Part shown: positions 34,339 to 46,162 of the stretch, piece after piece | How positions within the stretch are numbered: position 1 is the stretch's first letter | How the letters are laid out: every line of letters starts with the position of its first letter | Origin: Cephalotus follicularis | Lineage: Eukaryota; Streptophyta; Magnoliopsida; Oxalidales; Cephalotaceae | Assembly: GCA_001972305.1 (NCBI GenBank) | Contig: BDDD01006720.1 | Span: 4,229-68,228 of the forward strand | DNA: 64,000 nt | Direction: 5' to 3' | The notes under the pieces: model-generated | Databases searched by the model: none | What the model was told of the DNA's origin: nothing | The model's input: the letters and a program-made list of their open reading frames with translations, nothing else | Program-made: the position numbers and the translations under genes

Positions 34339-34590
34339 ATATTAGTTTCGAAGAAATAGCTCAGTGAGGAGTTTGAGATGAAAGATCTCCGCCATGCCAA
34401 GAAGATTTTAGGTATGGAAATTCAGAGGGACAAGAAGAAAGGGAAGCTATTTCTCTCTCAGAGGAAGTATATTGAGAAAGTACTTGAGAGGTTTGGCATG
34501 TAGAACGCTAAGTCTGTCAGTACACCATTAGCATCCCACTTTAGACTCTCAGCTCTACATTCACCTCAGTCAGAGGCCAAGGAGTCTGCT

Positions 34591-34989
34591 ATGTCGCGTT
34601 TCCCATATTCCAGTGCAGTAGGAAGCATTATGTATGCGATGGTTTGCACTCGTCCAGACATTGCTCAAACAGTTAGCGTGGTGAGCAGATATACGGCGAA
34701 TCCGGGAAAGGTTCATTGGCAGGCAGTGAAGTGGATACTTAGGTATCTTAGAGGCTCCATGGATTTGGGTTTAGTCTTTGGCAGAAAAGCTTTGAACGGA
34801 ACCACAGTATATCATGAGAGGACTAAGCACATCGATGTCAGGTACCATTTTATCCGAGAAGCCATCTCTGATAGAAACATTACAGTGAAGAAGGTTGGTA
34901 CTGCTGACAATCTCGCAGATATGCTGACTAAACCAGTCCCCGCCAACAAGTTTAAGCATTGCTTGAACTTGGTTGGCATGCTTGTTTGA
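34591..34989 (+). pseudogene. Copia-1 RNase H region with core deleted
   Basis: It starts [20 protein letters not shown]. Around 34800 the text passes from [11 protein letters not shown] to [18 protein letters not shown]. In Copia-2 these flanks are about 120 residues apart and enclose SDSDYAGDMDK and ALSTTEAEYMAL. The catalytic D and E of RNase H are therefore gone. The C-terminal end is intact and stops at 34989. Confidence 0.85.
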
Positions 34990-35177
34990 TTTGTGCCCCT
35001 TTGGGGGCTTTGGTGGCGAGGCGAGAAAGAAATTTCACGTTCGGTTTGATGAAGTGAACACTATTCTTTTGTTGCATCTCTTGTTTCTTACACCGAGTTA
35101 GCTCACGTAAGCTTAGAGCTGTTAGGAGAATGTATTCGACTTCTTAACACTTAGAAATTCAAGCCAATGTGGAGATT
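34990..35177 (+). promoter_or_regulatory. Copia-1 3' UTR with polypurine tract
   Basis: Untranslated sequence ends in AATGTGGAGATT directly before the LTR start at 35178. Copia-2 ends with the same AATGTGGAGATTTT, so this is the plus-strand primer. Confidence 0.75.
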
Positions 35178-35584
35178 TGTTAAAATATGACTTGAATTTT
35201 GGCACTCCTAAGTCGAGTAGGAGTAGGACTCTTTAGTCCTTAGTTAAGTCGAATTATGATTCCTAAGTCAAGTCGGATTTGGACTCCTCTTTCTAGTCAG
35301 ATTAGGACTTTGTGAGTCTCTCTCTCTATATATATATATATATATGTGTTCTCACTTGTAAATTATGTTAAGAAGAAGAGAATTTAGTTTATGGTTTTGT
35401 TCTTTGGTGATCGATTATTCGATCTTTGTAACTTGTAACTCTTTCATTTGATTTATTGGAATTCCTCTCCTTCGCCGGTGGATGTAGATCACATTGATCG
35501 AACCACGTTAATCTTGTGTTTTGTGTCGTTCTTCGTTTTATTTGTTTAGCTGCTATCTTGTGTTTTCCGCTGTTTGTCACAACA
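35178..35584 (+). repeat. Copia-1 3' LTR (407 bp)
   Basis: Starts TGTTAAAATATGACTTG and ends TGTCACAACA. It lacks about 40 bases present in the 5' LTR and has an expanded CT/TA simple repeat near 35319-35346. The GATAT duplication follows. Confidence 0.92.
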
Positions 35585-35589
35585 GATAT

Positions 35590-36569
35590 CATAGAGATGT
35601 TGGTGAAGATTTATATTCGATCATGCTTTTACATATTGAATATCAATTACATCAGCCCGACATTTTGATTCTGGGTAGATTATCAAAACCATTCTCTTTA
35701 CTCAACTTCCAAGAAAATGATAAATAGAGAATCATGAACTCTCTGTAGGAGTAATAAAAGCATAAATCAACCAGTAAAACAAACAAGTCTAAAAGGAACA
35801 CGAAACATCCAGTAAATTGTTTTCATAGTTACATAGTACCATCAACTTGAGTTTCTTGAATTCTGAATATAAATTATATCAGACTGATAATCGAAAAATG
35901 AAAAGAACAACATGGATCTTATAGAGCATTTACATGTACATGTGCGTTAAAATGGAAACAAGGCATTACGACTCTATTAGGAGACTTTTTGGGTGATAGA
36001 GTCGATGATAATAGTCTGTCAATAGTTTACGGTATTTATAAATTTTTATGTGATGTGAATATTTATCATTGATTATATCTATGTTAGTTGTGTTTAGTAA
36101 GAATATCTCGGCATCAACACGAGAGGAATCAACTTCAGTTATTCTTCAAACTTAGTCAAGAAATTCTTAATTTGCTTTAACAAAGTGTTTAAGGTGATTC
36201 TTGTCACATCTTTTCAAAGTTTTTAAGATGTGGAAATTCGAAAAGATGAGGTCAAAGTCATTCTTACATACTAATTCCTATTACAAATCACATTTCAAAA
36301 TGGTTGAGCCTTTAGTACTTTCTTTTTATGCATGCTTGAATTTCATAACAGAAGAACCACTTTAGATTCTAGGGGCACTAAAAAGGAGTAAGAGAGAAGG
36401 GCATTAGTGTGATATAATAGGCATCCAAATGACAACTAGCTACTTTGGATAAAGCTAGTGACACACCCATTTTCGGTGTTCTCCATCAATCTTTAATAAA
36501 TAAATAAAAGAAGAAAAAGAGAATCCAAGCCATACTTCCCCTCTCAAATGCATATTTAAAACCCTTATC
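35590..36569. other. Upstream region of the transporter gene
   Basis: No gene. AT-rich host DNA. A TATA-like ATATTTAAAA is at 36552-36561, only a few bases before the first ATG. Confidence 0.55.
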
Positions 36570-39034
36570 ATGGAATGCCAAAAAACACCCACTTCTTTCA
36601 TAGACATGGCAACCATTGACTCATCAACACACAAAACCACTTCCTTCTCTAAATATCTACAATCTCTTTCTCAAACCCCACACAGGCTTAGAAAGAGAAT
36701 GCTAGCAACATGGACACCAGATCAAGAGCTAAACCAAGTGAGGTTGAGGTCTGGTGCTGACATGAAGAGAAAACTCAAGTGGTATGATTTAGTAGCTCTT
36801 GGTGTAGGTGGCATGCTTGGTGTTGGTGTTTTTGTCACAACTGGGCCTGTAGCCCTTGAAACCTCTGGACCTTCAGTCTTCATATCTTATATTATTGCTG
36901 GAATATCAGCTCTTCTTTCCTCCTTGTGTTACACTGAATTCTCTGTCCAGATTCCGGTTGCCGGCGGCGCCTTTAGTTATTTAAGAGTGACATTTGGTAT
37001 GAATATATATCTATAATTATTAATGAATAAAGCCTTAATCTTTATCAACATTGTTTCCAAAACCATGATTCCAATGTATTAGTATGTAAGGATAATAACC
37101 ATACATAGTTCATATAGTGTGCAACTCCATTTCAAAATTTCTCTTAATTTCTTGTATATTTTAATATTGGTGTAGGGGAGTTTGTGGGATATTTTGCTGG
37201 AACAAACATACTGATGGAATATGTTTTGTCAAATGCCGCGGTGGCAAGAAGTTTCACAGATTATCTTTGCCATGCTATAGGAGAGAATGATTCAAATTCA
37301 TGGAGAGTGGAAGTAGATGGCTTAGTAGAGGGTTACAACATGTTGGATTTCCCAGCTGTTGCCCTTATTCTTCTTCTCACTTTCTGTCTTTGCCATAGGT
37401 TTGATTTCTTTTTTACTTTGTATGGTTTAAGTAACGACAGTTTGGATACTATATCGCAGTTGAAGTGTAGAAACAATATTGATCATCGCTTATGCTTCGA
37501 AACATCACCGATATTTTAACAACTCAACTACGAGGGTACCTAGCATTATTCGTAAGTAATACATTTTATGGTTAAGTAAACCTTTTTTTGGAATTGCAGT
37601 ACAAGGGAAAGCTCAATAATGAATCTCATTATGACAGTCTTTCATGTGGTTTTCTTTGGATTTATCATAATTGCTGGTTTTATCAATGGGAGTGCCAAGA
37701 ACTTGGTACAACCAGGAGGGCTTGCTCCTTTTGGTGCCAAGGGTGTTCTTAATGGAGCAGCCATAGTTTACTTTAGCTATATAGGCTATGACTCAGTCTC
37801 AACCATGGCAGAGGAAATCCAAAACCCTTCAAAGAGCCTACCAATAGGCATAGTTGGTTCTGTTCTCATTGTCTCCGGGATTTATTGCCTCATGGCCTTG
37901 TCTTTGTGTGTGATGATACCTTACAATAAGGTCAGTAAGAAGAAAGATTATATCATATAAACTCAATACATATCTTTAATTAACAAGAAAGATTTTCATC
38001 AGGAAAAGACAGCAAATTAATGATGTGTAAAAACATTATTAATTATTTTAATATTAAAAATCATAATATCATTTACTTATTTGCTATAATTAGTACGGTA
38101 GTGTACAATCCGATTGATGACGTTAGCATTTTTAAAATGATGTGAAGATAGCAAAAGAAGCATCATATTCCAACGTTTTCCAAAAGATTGGATGGGAGTG
38201 GGCTAGAAATGTGGTGGGGGCAGGAGCAAGCTTGGGGATTGTTGCTTCTCTCCTGGTTGCGATGCTAGGCCAAGCTAGGTACCTTTGTGTTATTGGAAGG
38301 GCACGGTTGGTTCCATCCTTGTTAGCCAGGGTGCATCCTACAACCGGCACCCCTTTGAATGCCACACTCTTCTTGGGTAAGTGATCATTCACTGCAAGCA
38401 ATTTTGTATCCCAAAGATTACAAAAAAATTGAACAACCCACATGAGTTTTTAACTTTCATGATCGATGTAGGGCTTTGCACAGCAACCATTGCACTCTTC
38501 ACCGATCTCAGCATTGTGTTTGACATGATCTCTATTAGTACACTCTTGGTGTTTTACCTGGTGGCCAATGCCCTTATTTACCATAGATATGTGATTACCA
38601 GCCACAATTCTCCTATGCACACTCTCTGGTTCCTCTTCCTCCTATCATCTAGTGCAATAGCCTTCTCCTTAACATGGAAACTAGAGCAACAATGGTGGCG
38701 TTTTCCTGCATTATTTGGTGGGTTCATGCTCTCTATCACAGCCTTGTTCCAGTACACAATACCTTGTCTTCGCCAACCTAGCCAGTGGTCAGTGCCATTC
38801 ATGCCGTGGCCGGCTGCAATATCAATTTTCCTTAACCTTTTTTTGATTACCACACTAAAGATGGTAGCATTTCAAAGGTTTGCCATATGGGCATGTTTGA
38901 TAACTTCGTTTTATGTATTATATGGTGTTCACTCAACATATGAAGCAGAAGAAGAGATGGATGTTGGTGTTGACGGGGTTCCAATTAATCCATCACTGCA
39001 ACTAAGTAAGCTAGACAATATTCAAGTGCTATAA
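36570..39034 (+). CDS. Cationic amino acid transporter (CAT family), five exons, intact
   Basis: Exons: 36570-36996, 37176-37398, 37600-37930, 38148-38376 and 38472-39034 (with stop). They join with consistent phases (1, 2, 0, 1) to 591 codons, giving 590 residues, the usual length for plant CATs. Every intron has GT..AG ends. The N-terminus has the plant CAT signature ATWTPDQELNQVRLRSGADM, then KWYDLVALGVGGMLGVGVFV. The substrate-region blocks VAGGAFSYLRVTFG and EFVGYFAGTNILMEYVLSNA follow, then FSYIGYDSVSTMAEEIQNP and GQARYLCVIGRARLVPS. Multiple hydrophobic segments fit the 14-helix fold of this permease superfamily. It should move basic amino acids or related substrates across a membrane. 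It looks closest to the CAT6/7 type from memory (unverified). A second ATG at 36606 (MATIDSS) is an alternative start and fits the TATA position better. It is the only clear host gene in the window. Confidence 0.93.
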
Positions 39035-40504
39035 TAAACAAAAATCTAATATTTTCTTGTATATATATTTCAAGCATCCTTCTTCTTCTGCTTTGGTGGC
39101 TGTACCTCTATTTCTATCTCCTTTTAAGTAATTTTCCTCGGCTTTTTTTTTTAAAATATCTAATTGAGATAAGAGAATTTATTACTTGAATCTGAATTCT
39201 CACGATACTAATTCAGTCACAAAGCAATTAACCTTTTTTTTTTTTAATCTTTTACAACGATGTATTAAATCAATAATATATAATCATGTAAATAGATATA
39301 CTAAATGATATACAAATAATTAATTAATATTAAAGTAGTTATCTATTATATAGCAGTGCACATGTCACATGAGGAAATAAGTGTATTTAAAGATTAATCC
39401 ACAATTTGAAAAATACTCTTTTGGAGTGCTGAGTTATGAGGGTGACAAAGACATTTTAATCATTAATTAATTATTGTACTACAAGTACAAAGAATTAGAT
39501 CACTTACTCATTGATAAAAAAATCCATGACAATAGATTAATGGTTGAAAGGATGAGTAAATAGATCATTAGATAAGTAAAGAATACATAAATAATAATAA
39601 CAATTGAACTGGTTTGACAAATTGATTGAGACCGTGTCAACTCGATTTAAATTAGGTCTTACAAACTCTAACAAATTTTGTTATAAAATTGGTCTAATCA
39701 TTGATTTGAATAAATTCATCACGGTTGATTTATGATATGTTTGGTTTGAATACGATATGTTTGGTTTGAATACGATAACGTTGTAACCAATATTTATCTC
39801 AATGAAAAACATTAGCCAACTTTATTTTTGGTACAAAGAATCCCTCCAATCATCATATGTTATTGACACATTCATCCACGCCTTTCAACGAGATAATGTT
39901 AACAATTTTGTGAAGAGAAAGATAAAAATCATATACTAAAAGAAAATAATATTTTTATAATAAAATTATGGATATTAAATATCACACGATTTATAGATAA
40001 TATCGAAAGGATGTTAAGTAAGATATAAATTTTTATAATGAGAAATGATTGCAAAAAGTAAATATGGTTTAAAAAAAAAATTTAGCAATCAACCATTAAT
40101 TAATTTTACATGACATAAGAATTGCAAACAACTTCTTATACCTGGTCACAATCATATGTAGAACACATCAAATTAATAAAATCGATAAAGCAACAAAAAA
40201 TTAATAACAAAAATCAAAACAAAATGTTTTCATGTTGATGCCCCTTATATATATTTTTTAGGTAAAGTACTGGATTTCAATATAATGAATAAAATAAAAA
40301 ATAACATTGTTTTGATATGCTATCAGCCATACTCAATATTGATGACATGAATCAATAGCACTTCATTTTCAATCCACTCAGTGATCTATTATTGCATCTA
40401 CTTCTAAATTTTAATCTTATCAAACAATAAAGGTTCACCTATATAATGGTTAATCAATAATCCAACTATATAACCCACATTAGTCAATCAACAATTATAT
40501 TTAT
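39035..40504. other. 3' flank of the transporter gene and intergenic DNA
   Basis: AATAAA overlaps the stop region at about 39034-39039 and may serve as a poly(A) signal. No gene is supported further on. A 20-bp unit, GATATGTTTGGTTTGAATAC, is repeated in tandem at 39734-39753 and 39754-39773. Confidence 0.6.
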
Positions 40505-41156
40505 CGAGTTTGGCTTAAATTTTTTGCATTCAGCAGAATTCAGTCGGCTGTCAAGGATGGACAGTCAACTGGATAGGATGGGTAGCCAGTTGTTAAGGAT
40601 AGACGGCCAACTAGAATACAGAGTATGGAGCTGTATGCAATCAGTAGAATTCAGTCGGCTGTCAAGGCTGGATAGTCAACTGGATTATCAGGACAGTTGG
40701 CTAGTGTATGATGAGAGTCGAGTGTTGATGCGACTTGGGAAATTCATTTATATAAAACAGTCAGTTGTTTTAGGGGATAGTCGACTGCTTTGGGAAGATA
40801 GTCGACTACTGTGAGGAGACAGTCAGCTGCAACGCGACTAATATAAATAGGGAAGTTTTCCTCAGTTTGGTTAAGGCGACAAATAGAGAGCAAACAGAGA
40901 GATAACAGTCAATAGCCAATTTTACACTGGAGAGTGGGTCTTTCTGGGTGTAACAGGGGCTAAGGGTTTGTGAGAAACTCATTTTAATCTCATATTTACA
41001 TAGTGAAAGAACCATATCACCTCTGCTCGTGGGCGTAGATCACATTGATCGAACCACGTAAATCTTGTATCGATTTATCTTTATCGTCTTGTGTGTGTTT
41101 GCTTGATTAAACTTTGCTATTAGGTTGTTAGAGTTTTCGAGGCTAGTTTTACAACA
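40505..41156 (+). repeat. Copia-2 5' LTR (652 bp)
   Basis: Starts CGAGTTTGGCTTAAATTTTT (first base mutated from T) and ends GTTTTACAACA. About a dozen variants of CAGTCGACTG are packed into 40535-40835. A TATA-like TATAAATAG is near 40842. Confidence 0.9.
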
Positions 41157-41158
41157 AG

Positions 41159-41169
41159 TGGTATCAGAG
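41159..41169 (+). promoter_or_regulatory. Copia-2 primer binding site
   Basis: TGGTATCAGAG, two bases after the 5' LTR, is complementary to initiator tRNA-Met as in Copia-1. Confidence 0.9.
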
Positions 41170-41194
41170 TGAGGTTATTGCTTCAGAATTCAAA

Positions 41195-42176
41195 ATGTGA
41201 ACCAAGTTCGATATTGCAAAGTTTGATGGAACAAGAGATTTCAGTATGTGGCGTGTTAAGATGCGGGTACTACTGATACAACAAGAAGTTTAGGGGGCAG
41301 TAGATGGTGAAGAATGTTTACATGAGGATATGCCTCAGGCAGAGAAGAAGAGGATCCTAAACAGGGCACACACATCAATTTAGTTGTGTTGGGAGGATGA
41401 CGTTCTCCAGGAATTTGTGGATGAGACTACAGCAATTGGGTTATAGAATAAACTGGAGAGTCACTACATGACCAAGTCACTCACAAACAGGTTGTATCTC
41501 AAGCAACGCATGTATAGTCTGCGAATGAAGGAAGGTATGCCCGTAAAGGAGCATATTGACAATTTTAATAAGGTTTTCATGATTTGAAAAATACAAATGT
41601 TAAAATTGATGATGAAGATCAAGCCATGATCTTGCTGTGTTCGTTGTCGTCCTCATATGATCACTTTGTGGATACCATGCTATATGGTAGAGACTCCATT
41701 GATGTAAATGACGTTAAGGATGCATTGCAGTCTAGGGAGTTGAAGAAAAGGGTGTCAGAAAATATGGGGGAGAATCATGCAGAAGGTCTGGTAGCTAGAG
41801 ACAGGAACCGAGATAGAGGGTAAGGCAAAAGGGGTAAGTCACGATCTAAATCGAGAGCTAAAAATTCTTGATGTTTTATTTGTAATGAAACAAGGCACTG
41901 GAAAGTTGATTGTCCAAAATTTAAGGGAAAGTGAATAGCTAAAGGGAATACAGTCGAAGCTAATGCAGGAGTTGTGCATGAAAGTTCGGATGAGGCTGAT
42001 TCAGATTTAGTTCTGTCTGTTAGCGTAAATAATACCAGTAGTGGATTCTTGATTCGGGATGTTCTTTTCACATGACACCTAGCAGGGATTGGTTCACCAC
42101 CTGTGACATCAAGGAGGGGAAAGTTCTGTTGGGAGACAACAATGCATTAAAGGTTATCGGATGTGGAAAATTTTAT
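41195..42176 (+). pseudogene. Copia-2 gag and start of protease (broken)
   Basis: The ATG at 41195 is followed at once by TGA. Beyond it the frame reads TKFDIAKFDGTRDFSMWRVK, with TAG codons at about 41291 and 41381. A frameshift near 41580 moves to 41584-41823 (IDDEDQAMILLCSLSSSYDH). A zinc knuckle, CFICNETRHWKVDC, is at about 41875, with Arg in place of the usual Gly. The protease motif ILDSGCSF is near 42050. The solo LTR interrupts at 42177. Confidence 0.82.
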
Positions 42177-44713
42177 GTAATAACCGCAATTTCGATTCAT
42201 GTATTTTGTACCCAACGATGAATAAAATGTACTTTGAGATATTATGTTGATTACTTCTTTTTTTGTTTTAATAGAATGATGTTGGAATAAAATTCTTGGA
42301 TGAAAAACTAAAGAAATAATTTCTGGTGCCAAACCGTCGACGCCTAACCCTTACCATCGACGCTTTGAGCCCTGACACGTGCACAGAACACACAGTTGAA
42401 GGCTGAGTTAAGGCGCCAAAACGTCGACCTTTAAACGCCCAGCATCGACGCTTAAAGGCGTATAAGCATCGACGCCCATGATAGAACCGGCGACGCTTTA
42501 GACGTGTTCTGGCGGAAAGATATGTGTCAGTTGGAATGGAATGGCAGAGTTGAAATGATGGTAACATGGGCATGTGTCCATAGACGTGTTGGCCATGCAA
42601 AAGAGGCCTTACCAGCTGTTGATAGTGCCAGACCAAGGAGTCTTGCATGTCTCTTTTCACCTGCAACCTGGAAGACTTTAAGAATGAAACAAAAAGAAAG
42701 GGAGAGATGCATGTGAGAGAGAAAAGAGAAAAGAGGGAAAGAGGAGTTAATAGAAACCTAACGAATTCTAAGGTTTTAAAACCTTTATAACATCTGTGAA
42801 GAGCTATTTGAGTGTTAGAAACACGGAGGAGAAGAAATCGAAGGAGAGAAAGCTTACTTGGAGCTTGCATGTAGAAGGGTTGGAGCTCAAAGAAAGGAAA
42901 TTGAAGCTTGATCCCTGGTAAGCTTCTAAATCTTGGATTATGGTTGAAATTGTAGGCTAACAGGAGTACATACCGCTTGCATGCCTACTGTCCATGATGA
43001 TAAACTTAGAATTGGTAACGAAAGGGGTTAAATGTGAAAGTAAAGTTAAGAATTGTTATGTTGTTCAAGAGAAAGGAAACTTAGGAATTTGATTATAGCT
43101 TATTATTCGATTCCTTGATGTTATCATGAATAGATAACTGAATAAACTTACCGGTATTGATTTATAGACCTGTAAACATGCGATTGTTCAGGCTAATTAC
43201 TGCAAATTGGAAGATTAAATCGGAGTGAAGAACTTTGGACATTAAAGAGAGAAATCAATTCCAAATTGATTTTGGGATAGCGATTGAGGTAGGGGTTTTT
43301 GACATGTTTTTGAACATATAACATGTGTAATATGTTGTGATGGTCAATACTTGATTGCATGTTGAATTGGATTAGATTTGGGTTGATTTTGTGCATCCCC
43401 TGTTTTGAAATTGCTCCTGAAATTTGTATGAATGCCAGAAGCGTCGACGCTTACACAGAAATTATCAACGCTTTGGTGCGAAAATGGCATATTAAAGCTT
43501 AGAATGTCGACGCTTAAGTCATGTAGTGTCGACGCTTAGTCATAAACCGTCGACGCTCACACAGAAACTGTCGACGCTTTAGAACAGTAAATGTAGAAAT
43601 GTGCAAACTGATCGATTGAATTGTTTGTGGTTGCAATTATTCTTGATCTGCTATATTGTAACTGTTATTACTGTTATTTATTGAAATTTCTACTGTTATG
43701 GATACATATTCAAGAATTTTACCAACCTAATGCTTTAAGCATAAATAATGATTTTTAACAGTTTTCTAATGGAAAATCTCATTGTCGTACAAACTGCTAT
43801 TTTCCTCTTAATAGAGGCACCGTTACTGTTTTTTTCTCACAAGAGAACCACTGACTGAACTGTTGTGTTTTCTCAAAATGAAAACTATTATAATATTGCA
43901 TATTATAGATATATGTAATATTGTTACTGAATTGATTGAATTGATTGTCTATGTTATTGCCGTTAGTCGAGTGATAGGAGACATCACTGGCTACAAAAGT
44001 GGTCCTATGTGCCAAAAGTTGGCTAGAGTATCCATCCAAACTGTCTGCAATGCAGAACTTGATTGTTAAACTGCCCGCTAATGTCGGTAAAACTGACCTG
44101 ATCTATCATCTTCGGAGTGTAGGGTGATAGATAGGTGGTGCACAGTTGGTGCTAGGAGTTAGCGACATGTGACACCCAAACCACTGTACTGATTGATTGT
44201 ACCCTTGTGCGGTATTCTTGCATTGTACTGTCTATGGCCACTTGGCATGATTGCGTATATATTGGAATACTATACATATACATGTTATTTCTTTTAACTG
44301 TCATGCGTATTTACATTTATAGATTCAATTACATGCTTTATCTTCCTACTTAACCAAGTGAGGACAACGGCTAACCCCCCCTACAATTTCAGATTAAGTG
44401 AAGGCATTCGGGGAGTTGCTGCTAAAGCGTGGAGAGTTTTTATCTACTTAAGGTTGTTATTCTTATGATGTACTGTATTTGTAATGAACGGTTCATACTC
44501 CGTTATTGTTTTACCTTTCCTTATGTAAAAGGATTATTGCGGGATTGTATAAGCACGTAGTATGAGCTGCGTGCGGATGACTTTTATTTTATAATCCTGA
44601 TTTGAATGCTTCCGCTTATATATGAAATATTGAATGGAATGCTGGAATATTGTTTTATTATGATATCACCATATATGCTTGTCCTAAATGTAATTGAAAG
44701 GCGGGGTGTGACA
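42177..44713 (+). repeat. Solo LTR of a Ty3/gypsy (Del/Tekay-like) element inside Copia-2
   Basis: It starts TGTAATAACCGC and ends GCGGGGTGTGACA. Flanks are TTTTA (42172-42176) and GTTTA (44714-44718), a 5-bp duplication with one change. Removing the insert and one duplication restores the copia frame between KF and TKMFDCVIRTL. Its 2,537 bp hold no gag or pol, so it is an LTR left after recombination. The start/end style and length suggest the Del/Tekay lineage (inference). Two clusters of GTCGACGCTT-like motifs lie at 42336-42495 and 43440-43585. Confidence 0.85.
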
Positions 44714-44718
44714 GTTTA

Positions 44719-45836
44719 GACCAAGATGTTTGATTGTGTGATCAGAACTTTAGAAGCTTGGCATGTTCCGGAGATGAAGAAAAACCTGATTTCCTTGGGG
44801 GTTCTAGATTCTCATGGTTGCAAGTTTACCGGTGAAAATGTGATAATAAAAGTTCTTAGGGGTGCTCTAGTAATTATGAAGGGTAAGAAGATCGATAGCT
44901 TATATCAGCTGCATGAGAATACCGTGCTTGGTACTGCAGCAGTTGCTTCTTCATCAAGGGATAAAGATATAGATACTACTCGGCTTTGGCATATGCGTCT
45001 AGGGTATATGAGTGAGAGAGAGTTGCAAATTCTATCTAAGAAGGGTTTGCTAGCTGGAGTGAAGTCAGAGAAACTAGATTTCTGTAAACATTGTGTGTAT
45101 GAAAAACAGTGTAGGGTGAAGTTCAGTACTACCATTCACAAGACCAAGGGTATTTTGGATTATATTCATTCTGATCTTTGGGGTCTGTCGTCACAGGTGT
45201 CACTTGGATGAAGCTGGTATTTGATGACCTTGATTGATGACTACCTTAGAAAGGTCTGAACATATTTTCTGAAGAGTAAAGATGAGGCGTTTGTCAAGTT
45301 CAAGCAGTGGAAAACCATGGTAGAGAAGAAAACAGGAAGAGTGGTCAAGACTCTACGAACTGACAATGGTTAGGAGTATTGCTCGGGGGAATTTGACAAA
45401 TTATGTAAGGATGAAGGTATAGTGAGACAGCACACTGTACGGAAAACACCACAACAGAATGGAGTTGTGGAACGGATGAACATAACGTTATTAGAAAGAG
45501 TGCGTTGCATGCTTTCTAATGCTGGACTCTCGAAGAAGTATTGGACTGAGGCAATTCATACAGCACCTTACATGGTAAACAGGTCTCCATCAATAGCCAT
45601 TGAGTTACAGACTCCATAGGAGGTATGGTCAGGTACCACGGGTGATTATTCTGGTTTGAAAGTATTTGGTTATCCTGCTTATACTCACATGAATGATGGT
45701 AAAGTTGAGTCTAGGGCAAAGAAATGCATATTTCTAGGGTATGTAGATGGGGTGAAAGGGTATCGGTTGTGGTGCATTGAAAATCCCAAGTCGCCAAAAT
45801 TTCTTATTAGCAGAGATGTGATATTTGATTAGTCTG
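44719..45836 (+). pseudogene. Copia-2 protease end and integrase (broken)
   Basis: The frame 44726-45211 covers VPEMKKNLISLGVLDSHG, LWHMRLGYMSERELQIL, FCKHCVYEKQCRVKF and YIHSDLWG. A frameshift follows near 45200, then TLIDDY, TLRTDNG with a TAG in place of the next Gln, and at 45422-45619 TPQQNGVVERMN with the catalytic Glu. After a TAG at 45617-45619 it continues to about 45830 (FLGYVDGVKGYRLW). Confidence 0.85.
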
Positions 45837-46162
45837 TTATGGTCAACCAGAAGGAGAAGTCTGTTGAGAATGGTGAGAAAGACCTTGGTGTAGTGAAACA
45901 GGTGGATCTTAGTCTAGAAGTTCCGGGAAGGGAAGATAAAGCTTCTTCCAGTATGTCAAATCAAACTGAATTGCAAGATCATGATGAAGATGGGGCAGTT
46001 CAGGGACAACAGTATAGTATTGTTAGAGGCAGAGAGAGAAGGTAGATTATACCACAATTGAGATACAATCATGCGGATACGGTAGCCTTTGCTTTGTCAG
46101 TCGCTGAAAGTGTTGAAGGAGAAGAGCTAGCCACTTATAAGGAAGCAGTGAAAAGCAAATGA

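Larger units (their letters stand above)
30851..35584 (+). mobile_element. Copia-1: Ty1/copia retrotransposon with target duplication
   Basis: LTRs lie at 30851-31287 and 35178-35584, with the 5-bp duplication GATAT at 30846-30850 and 35585-35589. The order gag, protease, integrase, RT, RNase H is typical of copia. The pol sequence resembles Tork/Tnt1-type elements (inference). It is damaged by a frameshift at about 32450, stops, and a deletion removing the RNase H core, so it is non-autonomous. Confidence 0.95.

Noticed and set aside
42268..42870. A 200-codon minus-strand open frame
   Set aside because: It is inside the solo LTR, has no recognisable domain and overlaps the TCGACGC motif cluster.
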